The notes: generated from the letters alone by a model not told the origin. 64,000 bases of DNA from Bacillota bacterium (GCA_023436225.1 JAEZKA010000065.1:124001-188000); one strand, 5' to 3'; numbered from the stretch's first letter, positions 1 to 8,910 are shown. Numbers and translations are program-made.

Positions 1-267
1 GCTGCTGCTGTCTTATACTTTGCTGGTTATGCTTTTTATGATTTACCTACATCGGATAAAGAGATGATCGCATCTTTAGACTTTCTACATTACGCAACCA
101 ATCTTTCTTGGAAGCATCGCTGTATGACTTGATCAATTATTTGCTACGACAATCAGCTCATCCGACCATTCCTTGGTGTTGTCCGAATGAGGAAGAATAA
201 CGAAGAAACTAATAATCCGTATGCACTACTCTCTAACCATCGCATACCGGATCGGCTCAAAAAATAA
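1..267 (+). pseudogene. Unrecognised gene 3' end with in-frame stop
   Basis: Frame 1 is open from the window edge to a TAA at 265-267 except for one TGA at 130-132. The first part reads as a plausible hydrophobic-to-polar C-terminus (AAVLYFAGYAF and on); the second ends in NPYALLSNHRIPDRLKK. Frame 3 is also open from about 84 to 200, so an indel rather than a point stop is possible. I do not recognise the family. It may be the tail of a decayed mobile-element or host gene whose body lies left of the window. Confidence 0.25.
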
Positions 268-295
268 AGGACTATTGCAAAAGGTATAGTATATA

Positions 296-338
296 GGAAG
301 GAAAGGACAGCATACATCCCATGCTGTCCTTTCCTTCC
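296..338. repeat. Perfect 18-bp inverted repeat
   Basis: An 18-base arm (296-313) is followed by a 7-base loop and an exact reverse-complement arm (321-338). No T-run follows on either strand, so it is a weak candidate for an intrinsic terminator of yaaA. The next bases (about 347-366) read TTTTGAAACAGCCCC, which resembles insertion-sequence termini, but no transposase or matching second end is visible. Confidence 0.5.
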
Positions 339-406
339 ACTACAACTCGTGTTTTGAAACAGCCCCTAATAAAATCGCTGTAAATCACTGGTTTTATGTT
401 TATGCT

Positions 407-1147
407 TTATATTAAGAATACGTATTTATCTTCAACGGAAAGCTCCTTGGAATAGGCAAATCCGAGCTCATTAAACTCCTTGATGCCATTCCGGTCTGAA
501 ATGTTATTCTCTGCCATGAACCGAACCATTTCACCGCGAGCCATCTTCGCCATCGTTCCCTTTTGCTTCACTTTCCCAGCCACTAGCTCACCAAACTCAA
601 TTGTAATAAAGTGATCCTTCGGTGTGATAAATTTCTCGATGCATTGCGAGTATTCCTGAGAGGCCAGATTAATGATTATCCTGTCATCGTCCACTAGACT
701 CTGATACAACCGATCTCCCCAAAAATCATACAAATCCTTAAAGCCATTCACGGATAGCTTTGCCTGCATTTCTAGTCGATACGGCGTCACCCCATCAAAG
801 GGCTTTAATATTCCATAGAAGCCTGACAAAATACGCAAATGATCTGATATGTATGAAAGTGCCTCTGTTGTAAACACTTCCGGCGCAATATGCTGATACT
901 GTAATCCCTCATAGGCTATTACTGCCGGCGTTAATCTATGGATCAAATCCATATCCTTAAAGCGCTGATAGTTTAACTGGGTCAATTTGTCATTGCATTT
1001 CCAGAGTGCTTTTGCCTCCGACAAGGACAAGGATTGTATATCATGCATCAAAAGGATAGTATCATCAATAAAACCAGGCACTCCAGTGACCTCAAAGGAA
1101 TCCGTATTCACGTTCATCTTCTTTGCCGGAGAAATAATTATCTTCAT
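407..1147 (-). CDS. yaaA: Peroxide stress protein YaaA (UPF0246/DUF328)
   Basis: The 246-residue protein has the family's N-terminal signature MKIIISPAKKM and runs the usual full length. YaaA proteins limit free iron during hydrogen peroxide stress and bind DNA; that role comes from E. coli work, not from this sequence. The start codon lies 3 bases after the stop of the upstream peroxiredoxin gene, so the two form an operon with a shared oxidative-stress theme. No cofactor motif is evident. The family assignment is firm; the exact biochemical activity is not established for clostridial members. Confidence 0.9.
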   Translation of the reverse strand: MKIIISPAKKMNVNTDSFEVTGVPGFIDDTILLMHDIQSLSLSEAKALWKCNDKLTQLNYQRFKDMDLIHRLTPAVIAYEGLQYQHIAPEVFTTEALSYISDHLRILSGFYGILKPFDGVTPYRLEMQAKLSVNGFKDLYDFWGDRLYQSLVDDDRIIINLASQEYSQCIEKFITPKDHFITIEFGELVAGKVKQKGTMAKMARGEMVRFMAENNISDRNGIKEFNELGFAYSKELSVEDKYVFLI

Positions 1148-1150
1148 GTC

Positions 1151-1603
1151 CTATAACGCCTCCAGCATCTGTGCCGGATTCTCTTCTGCCTTCACCTTAC
1201 CGAAGGCTTTTACAATCATCCCTTCTTCATCAATCAGATATGTGGTCCGGACCACTCCCATGCTGACTTTACCATAATTCATTTTTTCCTGCCATACATC
1301 ATATGCCTGAATACAATCAAGCTTCGTATCAGAAAGCAATGTAAACGGAAGTCCATACTTTTTCTCGAACTTTCTATGAGATGCCACGCTGTCCTTACTC
1401 ACCCCAAGAACCACGGCTCCCTTTTCCTGAAACTGTGGATACAGCTCTCTAAAGTTGCAAGCCTGCTTGGTACACCCCGGAGTATTGTCCTTTGGATAGA
1501 AATACAGGATAACCTTCTTACCCTTGTACTCCTCCAACGTATGCATCTGTCCATTCTGATCCAACAACGAAAATGCTGGTGCTTTTATTCCTATCTCTAA
1601 CAT
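1151..1603 (-). CDS. bcp: Thioredoxin-dependent peroxiredoxin, Bcp/PrxQ type
   Basis: This 150-residue thiol peroxidase reduces H2O2 and organic hydroperoxides using thioredoxin. The peroxidatic cysteine is C44 in the motif TPGCTKQAC and the resolving cysteine is C49, five residues later, the atypical 2-Cys pattern of PrxQ. The thioredoxin-like core includes LYFYPKDNTPGCT. I chose the start at 1603 because GGAGG sits seven bases upstream; a longer in-frame start at 1642 lacks such a site. It is cytoplasmic and co-transcribed with yaaA, which follows after 3 bases. Confidence 0.95.
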   Translation of the reverse strand: MLEIGIKAPAFSLLDQNGQMHTLEEYKGKKVILYFYPKDNTPGCTKQACNFRELYPQFQEKGAVVLGVSKDSVASHRKFEKKYGLPFTLLSDTKLDCIQAYDVWQEKMNYGKVSMGVVRTTYLIDEEGMIVKAFGKVKAEENPAQMLEAL

Positions 1604-1715
1604 TATTTGGCCTCCTAGTTCTAATGCTATTGTAATATTCATTTATTTCTACTTCATTATTATCTGGTAGTTATTAGTTGTAATACACTGTTGTACCTTT
1701 AAACTATGCTATCCA

Positions 1716-1752
1716 TGAAGAAAAATCCCCTAAACCTAAGTCTAGGGGATTT
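1716..1752 (-). terminator. Intrinsic terminator after the BFD-like gene
   Basis: Arms AAATCCCCTA (1723-1732) and TAGGGGATTT (1743-1752) pair over 10 bp. On the minus strand the stem is followed by a run of T (TTTTTC), so it ends transcripts from the BFD-like gene at 1791-2135 before bcp. Confidence 0.8.
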
Positions 1753-1790
1753 AAGTCATACCAATAATTTAGTTAAAATATTGTGTTTAT

Positions 1791-2135
1791 TTACCTTCCT
1801 AGATCTATAATATTTTGGATGAGACCCTTACATTTTCCACATACCTCGCCAGTTTCTTCATTTACACCTGTTCCAGCACCGGTTATCTCTCCAACCTTTT
1901 CCACTGTATCTGCGCCATTTCTAACTGCATTTACAACTGCTTCCAGGGAAACCTTCTTACACCCGCATACAGAAGCTAGTATCGCATTTAATTCACTTTT
2001 ACATCCTTCACACTCCGTACATACTCCGGTAAGTTCAACTAATTCATCTACTGTTCTTGCACCAGAAATCATCGCTTTTCTGATTGATAGATAATCAACG
2101 TCATTTCTTGTACAAATTATTCTATTTTGTGCCAT
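1791..2135 (-). CDS. BFD-like [2Fe-2S] protein with two domains
   Basis: The 114-residue protein has two tandem bacterioferritin-associated-ferredoxin-like domains. Domain 1 carries C8 and the cluster C39, C42, C45; domain 2 carries CGC at 57-59 and CGKC at 99-102. A helical segment with xSIRKAM or SLEAVVNAV follows each first cysteine, as in Fer2_BFD. Such domains bind a [2Fe-2S] cluster and serve in iron release or electron transfer. Domain 1 has lost one cysteine of the canonical CxC pair (CTR instead), so it may bind its cluster differently. It stands alone with its own terminator; no partner gene is adjacent, so the partner is unknown. Confidence 0.8.
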   Translation of the reverse strand: MAQNRIICTRNDVDYLSIRKAMISGARTVDELVELTGVCTECEGCKSELNAILASVCGCKKVSLEAVVNAVRNGADTVEKVGEITGAGTGVNEETGEVCGKCKGLIQNIIDLGR

Positions 2136-2238
2136 ATTATTATGTCTCCTTCGTTTGTATCGTTACTTACCAAGTATAACATATATATTTCGTTTTTGCT
2201 AACGGGAAATGAATGTTTTCTTCCAATTCTGAGACTTT

Positions 2239-3867
2239 CTATATTTCTTCACTCAGATTCGTATTTCTGACCTTATCTCTTACGGAAAGAACTAGGTTGG
2301 GAGATACCGATACTTCATCCAATCCCATTCTGATAAATTCTTCTATGAGTGTGGTATCGGCGCCAAGTTCACCACAGATTCCTACCCAGCACCCGGCTTT
2401 ATGTCCATTGTCAATAACCATCTTTATCATTCTTAGCACGGCAGGATGATGTGCATCATAAATATGATCCAGCTTCGGATTCTGCCTATCGATTGCTAAC
2501 GTATATTGTGTTAAATCATTGGTTCCGATACTAAAGAAATCCACTTCCTTTGCAAGTAAATCGCTAATCATGACGGCTGCCGGAGTTTCAATCATAACGC
2601 CCTGTTCTACATCCTGAAATGGTATTCCCTGCATCGTAAGTTCATCCTTTACCGATTGTACAATTTCTTTAATCTTCTTCACTTCATCAACCGAAATAAT
2701 CATAGGATACATGATCGCCACCGTTCCATATATGCTTGCACGATATATAGCACGAAGCTGGGTTCTGAATATGTCCGGTTGGTTTAAACAAATACGAATA
2801 GCCCTATAACCCATGGCTGGGTTCTCTTCCTTCTCAAGGCCGAAGTAATCCACCTGCTTATCGGCTCCGATATCTAACGTACGAATAATTACTTTTTTCC
2901 CTGCCATAGTTTCCAATACTGTTTTATAGGTTTGATACTGTTCTTCCTCTGTAGGAAAGGTGTTTTTCTCCAGATATAAGAATTCACTACGAAATAGTCC
3001 GATTCCTCCAGCATCATTTTGGAGCGCAGCGGCCACATCCGAGACATTACCGATATTGGCATATATATCGATTTTTTTTCCATCCTTCGTCACATTTTCT
3101 TTACCCCTTAACTCCATCTGAAGTTTCTTTTTGTAAAGATTTTGTTGCTGCTTTTCTAGCATACTATTTGCTATCTCTACCGTAGGTTCTATTATAAAGC
3201 TTCCTTCATAGCCATCTACAATTGCGGCTTTGCCATCACAATTTTCATTAAAGTCCACACCAATCAAAGCCGGAATATTCATCATCCTTGCTAAAATTGC
3301 AGTATGAGAATTCGTAGAGCCCTTCCTAGTCACAAATGCCAGTACTTTTGTCTTATCAAGCTGTAATGTCTCACTTGGTGCCAAATCATCTGCAACCAGA
3401 ATATACGGTTCATCCGACTGTAACCAGGTATCTGCGCTTCCCTGCAAGATCTTTATCAAACGGTTGGATATGTCCTTTACATCCGCAGCCCGTTCTTTGA
3501 GATAATCATCATCCATTGACGAAAACATTTCTGCAAAATTATCTCCTACAGAGGCTACCGCATATTCTGCATTTATTTCTTCATTTGTTATCATATGAAT
3601 TACAGAATCCACATAATCCTGATCGTCCAGCATCATCTGATGCACCTCGAAAATCATGGCATTCTGCTCTCCAACCTCAGTCACTGCTTTTTCATATAAG
3701 TCCTGCAGTTCTTCTTTTGCCTTTTCTCTTGCTACATTCATGCGTAATATTTCTGCATTCGCATCCGTTATGTGATTTCTTCGTACCTTACCCTCATTTT
3801 TACGAAAAATAAGTACTTTCCCGATTGCAATCCCGCCAAATACGCTCTTTCCAATATATTTTTGCAT
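2239..3867 (-). CDS. ptsI: PTS Enzyme I (PEP-protein phosphotransferase)
   Basis: This 542-residue cytoplasmic enzyme takes phosphate from PEP onto its active histidine and passes it to HPr. The N-terminal HPr-binding and phosphohistidine domain holds GSTNSHTAILAR with H188 as the phosphorylated residue. The C-terminal PEP-binding barrel shows GIGLFRSEFL and DFFSIGTNDLTQY. I chose the start at 3867 (MQKYIGKSVFGG) because GGAGG lies seven bases upstream; the open frame extends 28 codons further without a good site. It follows ptsH after 95 bases and closes the PTS gene set. Confidence 0.97.
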   Translation of the reverse strand: MQKYIGKSVFGGIAIGKVLIFRKNEGKVRRNHITDANAEILRMNVAREKAKEELQDLYEKAVTEVGEQNAMIFEVHQMMLDDQDYVDSVIHMITNEEINAEYAVASVGDNFAEMFSSMDDDYLKERAADVKDISNRLIKILQGSADTWLQSDEPYILVADDLAPSETLQLDKTKVLAFVTRKGSTNSHTAILARMMNIPALIGVDFNENCDGKAAIVDGYEGSFIIEPTVEIANSMLEKQQQNLYKKKLQMELRGKENVTKDGKKIDIYANIGNVSDVAAALQNDAGGIGLFRSEFLYLEKNTFPTEEEQYQTYKTVLETMAGKKVIIRTLDIGADKQVDYFGLEKEENPAMGYRAIRICLNQPDIFRTQLRAIYRASIYGTVAIMYPMIISVDEVKKIKEIVQSVKDELTMQGIPFQDVEQGVMIETPAAVMISDLLAKEVDFFSIGTNDLTQYTLAIDRQNPKLDHIYDAHHPAVLRMIKMVIDNGHKAGCWVGICGELGADTTLIEEFIRMGLDEVSVSPNLVLSVRDKVRNTNLSEEI

Positions 3868-3962
3868 GTTTTGTCCTCCAAGTTCTGAGAATAAGTGCTT
3901 GCATTCATTCTCAGAACGCAAACCTTCGTGTAAAGATGCTTTACTTCGCACTTTGCAGACTA

Positions 3963-4220
3963 TTACAAATTCTCTTTGATAAATCCCTCAAGTGCAGTTA
4001 AGGCTACGTCCTCATCTTCGCCGCTAATTTCAATCGCTATTGTGTCTCCTTGTTTCGCTCCAAGGCTCATAATTGCGAATATCTTTTTTGCATCCGCTCT
4101 TTTACTGTCTTTTGTAATGGTAATACTTGATTTAAATTCACTTGCTTTCTTTACTAAAAGTCCTGCCGGTCTAGCATGAATTCCCATCTCATCTTTTATT
4201 ATATAACTAAATTCCTTCAT
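3963..4220 (-). CDS. ptsH: HPr phosphocarrier protein with Lys at position 46
   Basis: The 85-residue HPr relays phosphate from Enzyme I to the permease IIA domain. The phosphorylated His15 is present in GIHARPAG. Gapless comparison with B. subtilis HPr places Lys at position 46 (DAKKIFAIMSLG, codon AAG) where Gram-positive HPr normally has the regulatory Ser phosphorylated by HPr kinase. Transport function should be intact, but this copy cannot be Ser46-phosphorylated and so should not act as the CcpA corepressor. Another HPr elsewhere in the genome may fill that role. It lies between the permease gene and ptsI. Confidence 0.95.
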   Translation of the reverse strand: MKEFSYIIKDEMGIHARPAGLLVKKASEFKSSITITKDSKRADAKKIFAIMSLGAKQGDTIAIEISGEDEDVALTALEGFIKENL

Positions 4221-4253
4221 TTTATATACCTATACCTTTCTATTTATGATGTC

Positions 4254-4272
4254 CTATTCACTTATTGAATAG
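4254..4272. repeat. 7-bp inverted repeat upstream of ptsH
   Basis: CTATTCA and TGAATAG are separated by five bases, 34 bases upstream of the HPr start. It could be an operator or a small mRNA hairpin in the ptsG-ptsH gap. Function is not determined. Confidence 0.35.
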
Positions 4273-4343
4273 ACCATAACCGTAATATTTAATTCTTTTT
4301 TATGTCAATACTTAATCCACTCATCTATTTTATTGTAACAAAT

Positions 4344-6488
4344 CTATTTTGTTATGAATATTTTTTCTTCTGCTTTTATAGAACCACTTTTCAAAAGCTT
4401 GAATTCTGTAAATTCATCTGTATTAGTAATGATAACAGGCGTCACCGCACGGTACCCCGAATCCGTTATTGTCTTAATGTCAACATAGCCGATGACATCG
4501 CCCTTCTTTAAAATATCACCCTCATGTACTCTAATATCATAGCCCTTTCCGTTAAGCTGTACCGTATCTATGCCAATATGAATCAGCAATTGTATCTTAC
4601 CGGAGCTTAAACCGATGGCATGCTTGGTATCAAAAATTGTTTCCACCTTACAATCAAAGGGTGCCACAATTTTACCTTCTGCTGGATCGATTGCAAAGCC
4701 TTTGCCTAGCATTTCCTCTGAAAAAACACCATCTCCGATTTCTGATAACTCCATTACATTGCCACTGAATGGAGCATAGATCATTGCTTCCTGCATCACC
4801 ATGTTTTCCTGCTTTGCAATGGTTTCTTTATCTATATTACTTGATTTTATCAGTTCTGCCACTTCTTCCTCTAAAACAACACCATCAGCACCATCTGTCG
4901 CCAGATAATCCTCAAGATTTGATTTAATTATGGTCACTCTTGGTCCGTAAATCACTTGGATCCCTGTTCCCTTTTGAACAACTCCTGCTGCTCCCGTTGA
5001 TTTTAAAATGTCATTGTTAACTTTATTACCGTCTATTACCGTAATTCTTAATCGGGTGGCACAACAATCAACATCACTGATATTTTCCTTTCCACCAAGA
5101 CCTTTCGTTATTACTGCTGAAAGTCCATCTCCTTCCTTAGCATAGTGATCTTTTTCTGCATTTCTCTTCTTTTCATAATCAGCACGGGTATATAACTTAG
5201 TTTCCTCGTTGTCTGCTTCTCTACCCGGAGTCTTCAAGTTCAATTTCTTAATTAAGAAGCTAAAGAGTAGATAATATATTGCGAAATAAATAATTCCCAA
5301 CGGGATGATAAGAAGCCATGAGGTCTTACTGTTCCCCTGTAAAATACCAAACATAAATAGATCTATGAACCCGCCTGAAAAGGTTAAGCCGACTGCGATA
5401 TTCAGAGCTTGTGCTAATGCATAAGCGAGTCCAGCCAAAATCGCATTAATTCCAAACAGTAGCGGTGCTACGAAAAGAAAAGAAAATTCAATCGGCTCGG
5501 TAATGCCAGTCATAATGGAGGTGACTGCTGCGGAGAATAATAAGCCATACACCTCTTTTCTCTTCTCAGGGCGTGCACTGCGATAGATCGCCAATGCAGC
5601 TCCTGGCAAGCCAAAGATATATATAATAAATTCACCCGTAAAGAATCTTGTTGCTAACGTAGAAAAATGTGTAGTTGCCGGATCAGCGAGCTGTGCGAAG
5701 AAAATATTCTGAGCACCAACGATAGTATTACCGGCAATCTCCATTGTCCCACCAATTGCGGTCTGCCAAAACGGCATATAAAATACATGATGTAAACCGA
5801 ATGGAATTAATAGTCTCTTAATCATACCATAAAAGAATGTTCCAATAATTCCTGAGCTCTGTACAAGTCCACCCATTTCATTGATACCAATCTGTACCGG
5901 CTGCCATAAATAAAACATTAGAATACCTACAAAGGTGAATACTACCGTACTGATAATAGGAACAAATCTGGTTCCTTGGAAAAATGCGAATGCAGCCGGT
6001 AATTCAATCTTATAAAATCGGTTATGCAGTGCAGATACACCAAGACCAACGATAATACCACCGAAAGCACCCATCTGTAATGACGTCATACCCAGAACAG
6101 TGCCTGTGGCACCACTCAAAAATGCTTCCGGACCACCGTATATCGTAATCATACCACTGATTGCAGAATGCATAACAAAAAATGCGATCATAGAGGCTAA
6201 CGCTGCTACCTCTTTTTCCTTCTTTGCCATACCGATTGCTACCCCTACTGCAAAGATCAGTGGCAGGTTGTCGAATATAACACTACCGCTTTTACTCATG
6301 ATGGTTAAGATATTGTAAATTATCGTGCCCGGCCCCATGAAGCCTAATAGATTATAGGTTGCAAGCGTTGTTTCATTTGTAAACGAGCTTCCTAGCCCAA
6401 GAAGAAGTCCAGCAACCGGCAACACCGCAACCGGCAGCATAAAAGAACGTCCTACTCTTTGCAATACACTAAAAATTTTGTCTTTCAT
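4344..6488 (-). CDS. ptsG: PTS sugar permease IICBA, glucose/GlcNAc family
   Basis: About 714 residues carry three fused PTS domains. IIC (about 1-420) is a polytopic membrane channel with GITEPIEFSFLF near 329-340. IIB (about 455-530) has the phosphocysteine motif DVDCCATRLR near 476. IIA (about 570-714) has HAIGL (His near 623) and the phosphohistidine in LLIHIGIDTV (near 637). The fusion imports and phosphorylates a hexose, most likely glucose or N-acetylglucosamine; the sequence cannot separate these. Two adjacent ATGs occur; the second (6488) is six bases from AAGGAGG and is preferred. A leader with an antiterminator site controls it. Confidence 0.93.
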   Translation of the reverse strand: MKDKIFSVLQRVGRSFMLPVAVLPVAGLLLGLGSSFTNETTLATYNLLGFMGPGTIIYNILTIMSKSGSVIFDNLPLIFAVGVAIGMAKKEKEVAALASMIAFFVMHSAISGMITIYGGPEAFLSGATGTVLGMTSLQMGAFGGIIVGLGVSALHNRFYKIELPAAFAFFQGTRFVPIISTVVFTFVGILMFYLWQPVQIGINEMGGLVQSSGIIGTFFYGMIKRLLIPFGLHHVFYMPFWQTAIGGTMEIAGNTIVGAQNIFFAQLADPATTHFSTLATRFFTGEFIIYIFGLPGAALAIYRSARPEKRKEVYGLLFSAAVTSIMTGITEPIEFSFLFVAPLLFGINAILAGLAYALAQALNIAVGLTFSGGFIDLFMFGILQGNSKTSWLLIIPLGIIYFAIYYLLFSFLIKKLNLKTPGREADNEETKLYTRADYEKKRNAEKDHYAKEGDGLSAVITKGLGGKENISDVDCCATRLRITVIDGNKVNNDILKSTGAAGVVQKGTGIQVIYGPRVTIIKSNLEDYLATDGADGVVLEEEVAELIKSSNIDKETIAKQENMVMQEAMIYAPFSGNVMELSEIGDGVFSEEMLGKGFAIDPAEGKIVAPFDCKVETIFDTKHAIGLSSGKIQLLIHIGIDTVQLNGKGYDIRVHEGDILKKGDVIGYVDIKTITDSGYRAVTPVIITNTDEFTEFKLLKSGSIKAEEKIFITK

Positions 6489-6550
6489 CATTGTCCTCCT
6501 TAAACATTTTGATATCTTAAATATTCCAACGAATTGCAGATAAAGATGCT

Positions 6551-6622
6551 AAAATAAAAATAGACCGCCAACGAATTACATACTTATCTGCATTCAAATA
6601 AGTATAAATCTGTTTGCGGTCT
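6551..6622 (-). terminator. Leader terminator of the PTS permease gene
   Basis: On the minus strand AGACCGC (6622-6616) pairs with GCGGTCT (6568-6562), with a smaller internal stem ATACTTAT/ATAAGTAT, and is followed by ATTTTTATTTT. This lies in the 5' leader between the antiterminator gene and the permease. Its 5' arm overlaps the RNA antiterminator site by five bases, so the two structures exclude each other. Confidence 0.8.
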
Positions 6623-6658
6623 TGCCCCGAACAATAAAACGCATAAGGGTCACAAGCC
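6618..6658 (-). promoter_or_regulatory. RAT antiterminator site for the LicT/GlcT-type protein
   Basis: The minus strand reads GGCTTGTGACC at the 5' side and GGGGCAAGACC at the 3' side, matching the ribonucleic antiterminator pattern GGxTTGTxAC ... GGCAAxACC bound by BglG/LicT proteins. The central loop is longer than the usual form. It overlaps the following terminator arm, so a bound regulator would prevent termination. Confidence 0.75.
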
Positions 6659-6715
6659 AAATATTCATTTTGTTTTTCCAACACATGCTTTCTGGGTAAC
6701 TTAGGTTTATATATC

Positions 6716-7567
6716 CTAATCTTTTCTATTCATCAGTTTTCCCAAATGCGTCATCAGGAAAAACATTTCTTCATTTGACAGAAGATGTCCAAAATTGCCT
6801 TGAATATAACTTTGGATCCGTTTCGCGCACAAGAAATCCTTTGGGTATTTTTCCTGTACAAGATTACGAATCATTTTAGTAAAATCGCTGTCATTCTCCT
6901 GCATGGTCTGGTTTTTAAAAATCCGCTGACCTAAGAATTTCAGATGAGTGATAAATCTTCCATAATCCAAAGAATCCTGATTCAGTGTAATTTTATAATG
7001 TCCCTCAATGATATCAATAACTCCTTGAATCATCTTGGTAATGCTTAACATATCACCCATTCCGGTTTCCAGCTCGGCATTTACAATGTGAAGTGCGATA
7101 AACCCTGCCTCATCCTCCGATAACTGGGTCCCCAGCTTTTCATGAACGAAGGCAATTGCCAGCTTTCCTTGTTCAAATTCCGAAGGATAGAAATTTTTAA
7201 TTTCCCACAGCATCTCATTTTTGTATTCTAATCCAGTCTTTTTTCTCTCTAATGCAAAACAGATATGGTCAGTCAATGTGATATAGATATTCTGGCTGAG
7301 TTTTTTGCCTAGATTTAACTGGGCATTTTCTATGATCTGTGTGCAGACTGTGATATATTCCAAAGGCATGCTTTCCACCAAATCGGTCAAATGATTAATT
7401 TGTTTAGAAGTATCCATTCGGTATATTTTCTCAACCTTATCTTCTGGGATAATATCACCCTGGGATTTATTGAAGCCGATGCCAAGACCTCTGATTATTA
7501 TTTCCTTATCATCCTTATCTTTCGATATTACAAAGTTATTGCCAATAACACGAATAATCTTATACAC
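6716..7567 (-). CDS. BglG/LicT-family transcriptional antiterminator
   Basis: The 283-residue protein has an N-terminal RNA-binding CAT domain (about 1-58, IIRVIGNNFVISKD and GLGIGF) followed by two PTS regulation domains with conserved histidines, for example DHICFALERK near 110 and FVHEKLG and ALHIVNAE in PRD1. It binds the RAT site just downstream and lets transcription continue into the permease gene when sugar is available; PTS phosphorylation of the PRDs sets activity. The start is GTG at 7567 with GGAGG upstream. Linkage to a IICBA permease points to a GlcT-like role, but LicT-like naming is equally possible. Confidence 0.92.
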   Translation of the reverse strand: MYKIIRVIGNNFVISKDKDDKEIIIRGLGIGFNKSQGDIIPEDKVEKIYRMDTSKQINHLTDLVESMPLEYITVCTQIIENAQLNLGKKLSQNIYITLTDHICFALERKKTGLEYKNEMLWEIKNFYPSEFEQGKLAIAFVHEKLGTQLSEDEAGFIALHIVNAELETGMGDMLSITKMIQGVIDIIEGHYKITLNQDSLDYGRFITHLKFLGQRIFKNQTMQENDSDFTKMIRNLVQEKYPKDFLCAKRIQSYIQGNFGHLLSNEEMFFLMTHLGKLMNRKD

Positions 7568-7907
7568 AGCCCACCTCCACTAAGCCGCATTACTATTTAT
7601 TAAGATAATATTTTCTACTCTGATTTCATCTTTCGTAACGATTTTTGCTATCAAGTAAATAATACTAAAACGCGGCGATATCGATGGTTTATTACCTGAC
7701 AAGTAAAAAAATAGACCTACACTGTTAATCCACATCAAATGGACATCGTACAATGAGGGTCCTGCCTGCCTAACCAGTCACAGCCTTTATATCTATTAAT
7801 AAAATATCACATTTTGCTTCATAACACAATACACAAAAACAACTTTGTACATATTAGTTAAATTGCAATATGTTTTTTATGTATTTCGACGAAATTCTCT
7901 ATAATAA
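7568..7907. other. Intergenic region upstream of the antiterminator gene
   Basis: About 340 bases, AT-rich, without an open frame that looks coding. It must hold the promoter of the antiterminator gene. I see no convincing consensus promoter or riboswitch. Confidence 0.5.
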
Positions 7908-7946
7908 ACAAAAAAAACCCTCGATATAAAATACAGATCGAGGGGT
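7908..7946 (-). terminator. Intrinsic terminator after the SDR gene
   Basis: CCCTCGAT (7918-7925) and ATCGAGGG (7937-7944) form the stem; on the minus strand a run of seven to eight T follows. It lies 23 bases past the SDR stop codon. Confidence 0.85.
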
Positions 7947-7968
7947 CACTTCTAAGTGGTATATTGAA

Positions 7969-8793
7969 TCATTTTGGTTGTCTTCCATTAATGTCAGTAA
8001 ACCCATATTTTAATCCTATTTCTGCCGTACGTAATATTTTACCAGTTTGCTCGATGGCACTATCATCCTGCTCCAATGCCGCAATGCAGCGTCCGACAAA
8101 CTGTGGCGTTTCCATTTCTTCTGGGCAAAGGGATGAATCATACTTTGCCAATTCGAGCATACCCTCTGTTCGAACATCACCCGGATAAAGAGCAAACATC
8201 TTTACCCCATAGTTTTTCAATTCATAAGCAGCATCACAGGTAAATTTATTAATTCCCGCCTTCATTAAACCATTTGCAACATTTAACCAATATTTCTCAG
8301 CACTAATATATGAAATGTTTGCGATCAATCCACTGTGTTGCTTTACCATCACCTGAGAAGCATATTGACTTGCAAGATAAGTAGAACGCAATCCTACCTT
8401 ATGAAGATCGTCATACAATGACATTGGCTGTTCCCAAAATGGTGTCTGAAAGAAATATCCGTTCATGATGTGATCTGCAGCTGCCCAGGCATTATTTACC
8501 AGAATATCAATTCTTCCCTGTTCCCTCATAACTCGTTCAAACAGTTCCTTAATCTCCTCATCCTTGGAGAAGTCACAGCGATGGGCAATTCCAACCCCTC
8601 CCAACCGGTTCACTTCACTTGCTGTTTCTTGTACTGTAGTATTCTTCAGGAAATCAGGAAGTCCTTCGGCGTTTTCCGTTCTTCCTGTCACATAAACGGT
8701 AGCTCCATACTCTCCCAGTCCCATAGCTACACCCTTTCCTATTCCTCGACTGGCACCTGTTACAACCACAACCTTACCTTTTAAATCATACAT
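7969..8793 (-). CDS. Short-chain dehydrogenase/reductase, DHRS1-like
   Basis: The 274-residue protein is a Rossmann SDR: TGASRGIGKG near 13 binds the cofactor, and CDFSKDEEI and VNNAW follow in the expected places. The catalytic YxxxK motif should lie in the segment WLNVANGLMKAG, where the residue four before Lys is Asn (codon AAT) rather than Tyr. The enzyme may be inactive, use another residue, or need realignment. The upstream AraC-type gene is co-oriented and could control it. AGGAGG lies seven bases before the start. Substrate unknown. Confidence 0.85.
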   Translation of the reverse strand: MYDLKGKVVVVTGASRGIGKGVAMGLGEYGATVYVTGRTENAEGLPDFLKNTTVQETASEVNRLGGVGIAHRCDFSKDEEIKELFERVMREQGRIDILVNNAWAAADHIMNGYFFQTPFWEQPMSLYDDLHKVGLRSTYLASQYASQVMVKQHSGLIANISYISAEKYWLNVANGLMKAGINKFTCDAAYELKNYGVKMFALYPGDVRTEGMLELAKYDSSLCPEEMETPQFVGRCIAALEQDDSAIEQTGKILRTAEIGLKYGFTDINGRQPK

Positions 8794-8850
8794 TTTATAT
8801 CCTCCTATGAATTAGAAGATAGATGTACTACCTGCATGATGCATATTGCA

Positions 8851-8910
8851 TAGAAAAAGCTATAATATCGGTAACATCTTACTTCTTAAATGTTATCCAA
8901 ATTATAGCTT
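8851..8910 (-). terminator. Intrinsic terminator overlapping the AraC-type gene end
   Basis: AAGCTATAAT (8857-8866) pairs with ATTATAGCTT (8901-8910), and an inner pairing GGTAACAT/ATGTTATCC extends it. A T-run follows on the minus strand. The regulator's TAA stop codon lies inside the stem. Confidence 0.75.

Noticed and set aside
296..366. Possible insertion-sequence end
   Set aside because: The TTTTGAAACAGCCCC end resembles IS termini, but no transposase or matching second end is seen in the window.
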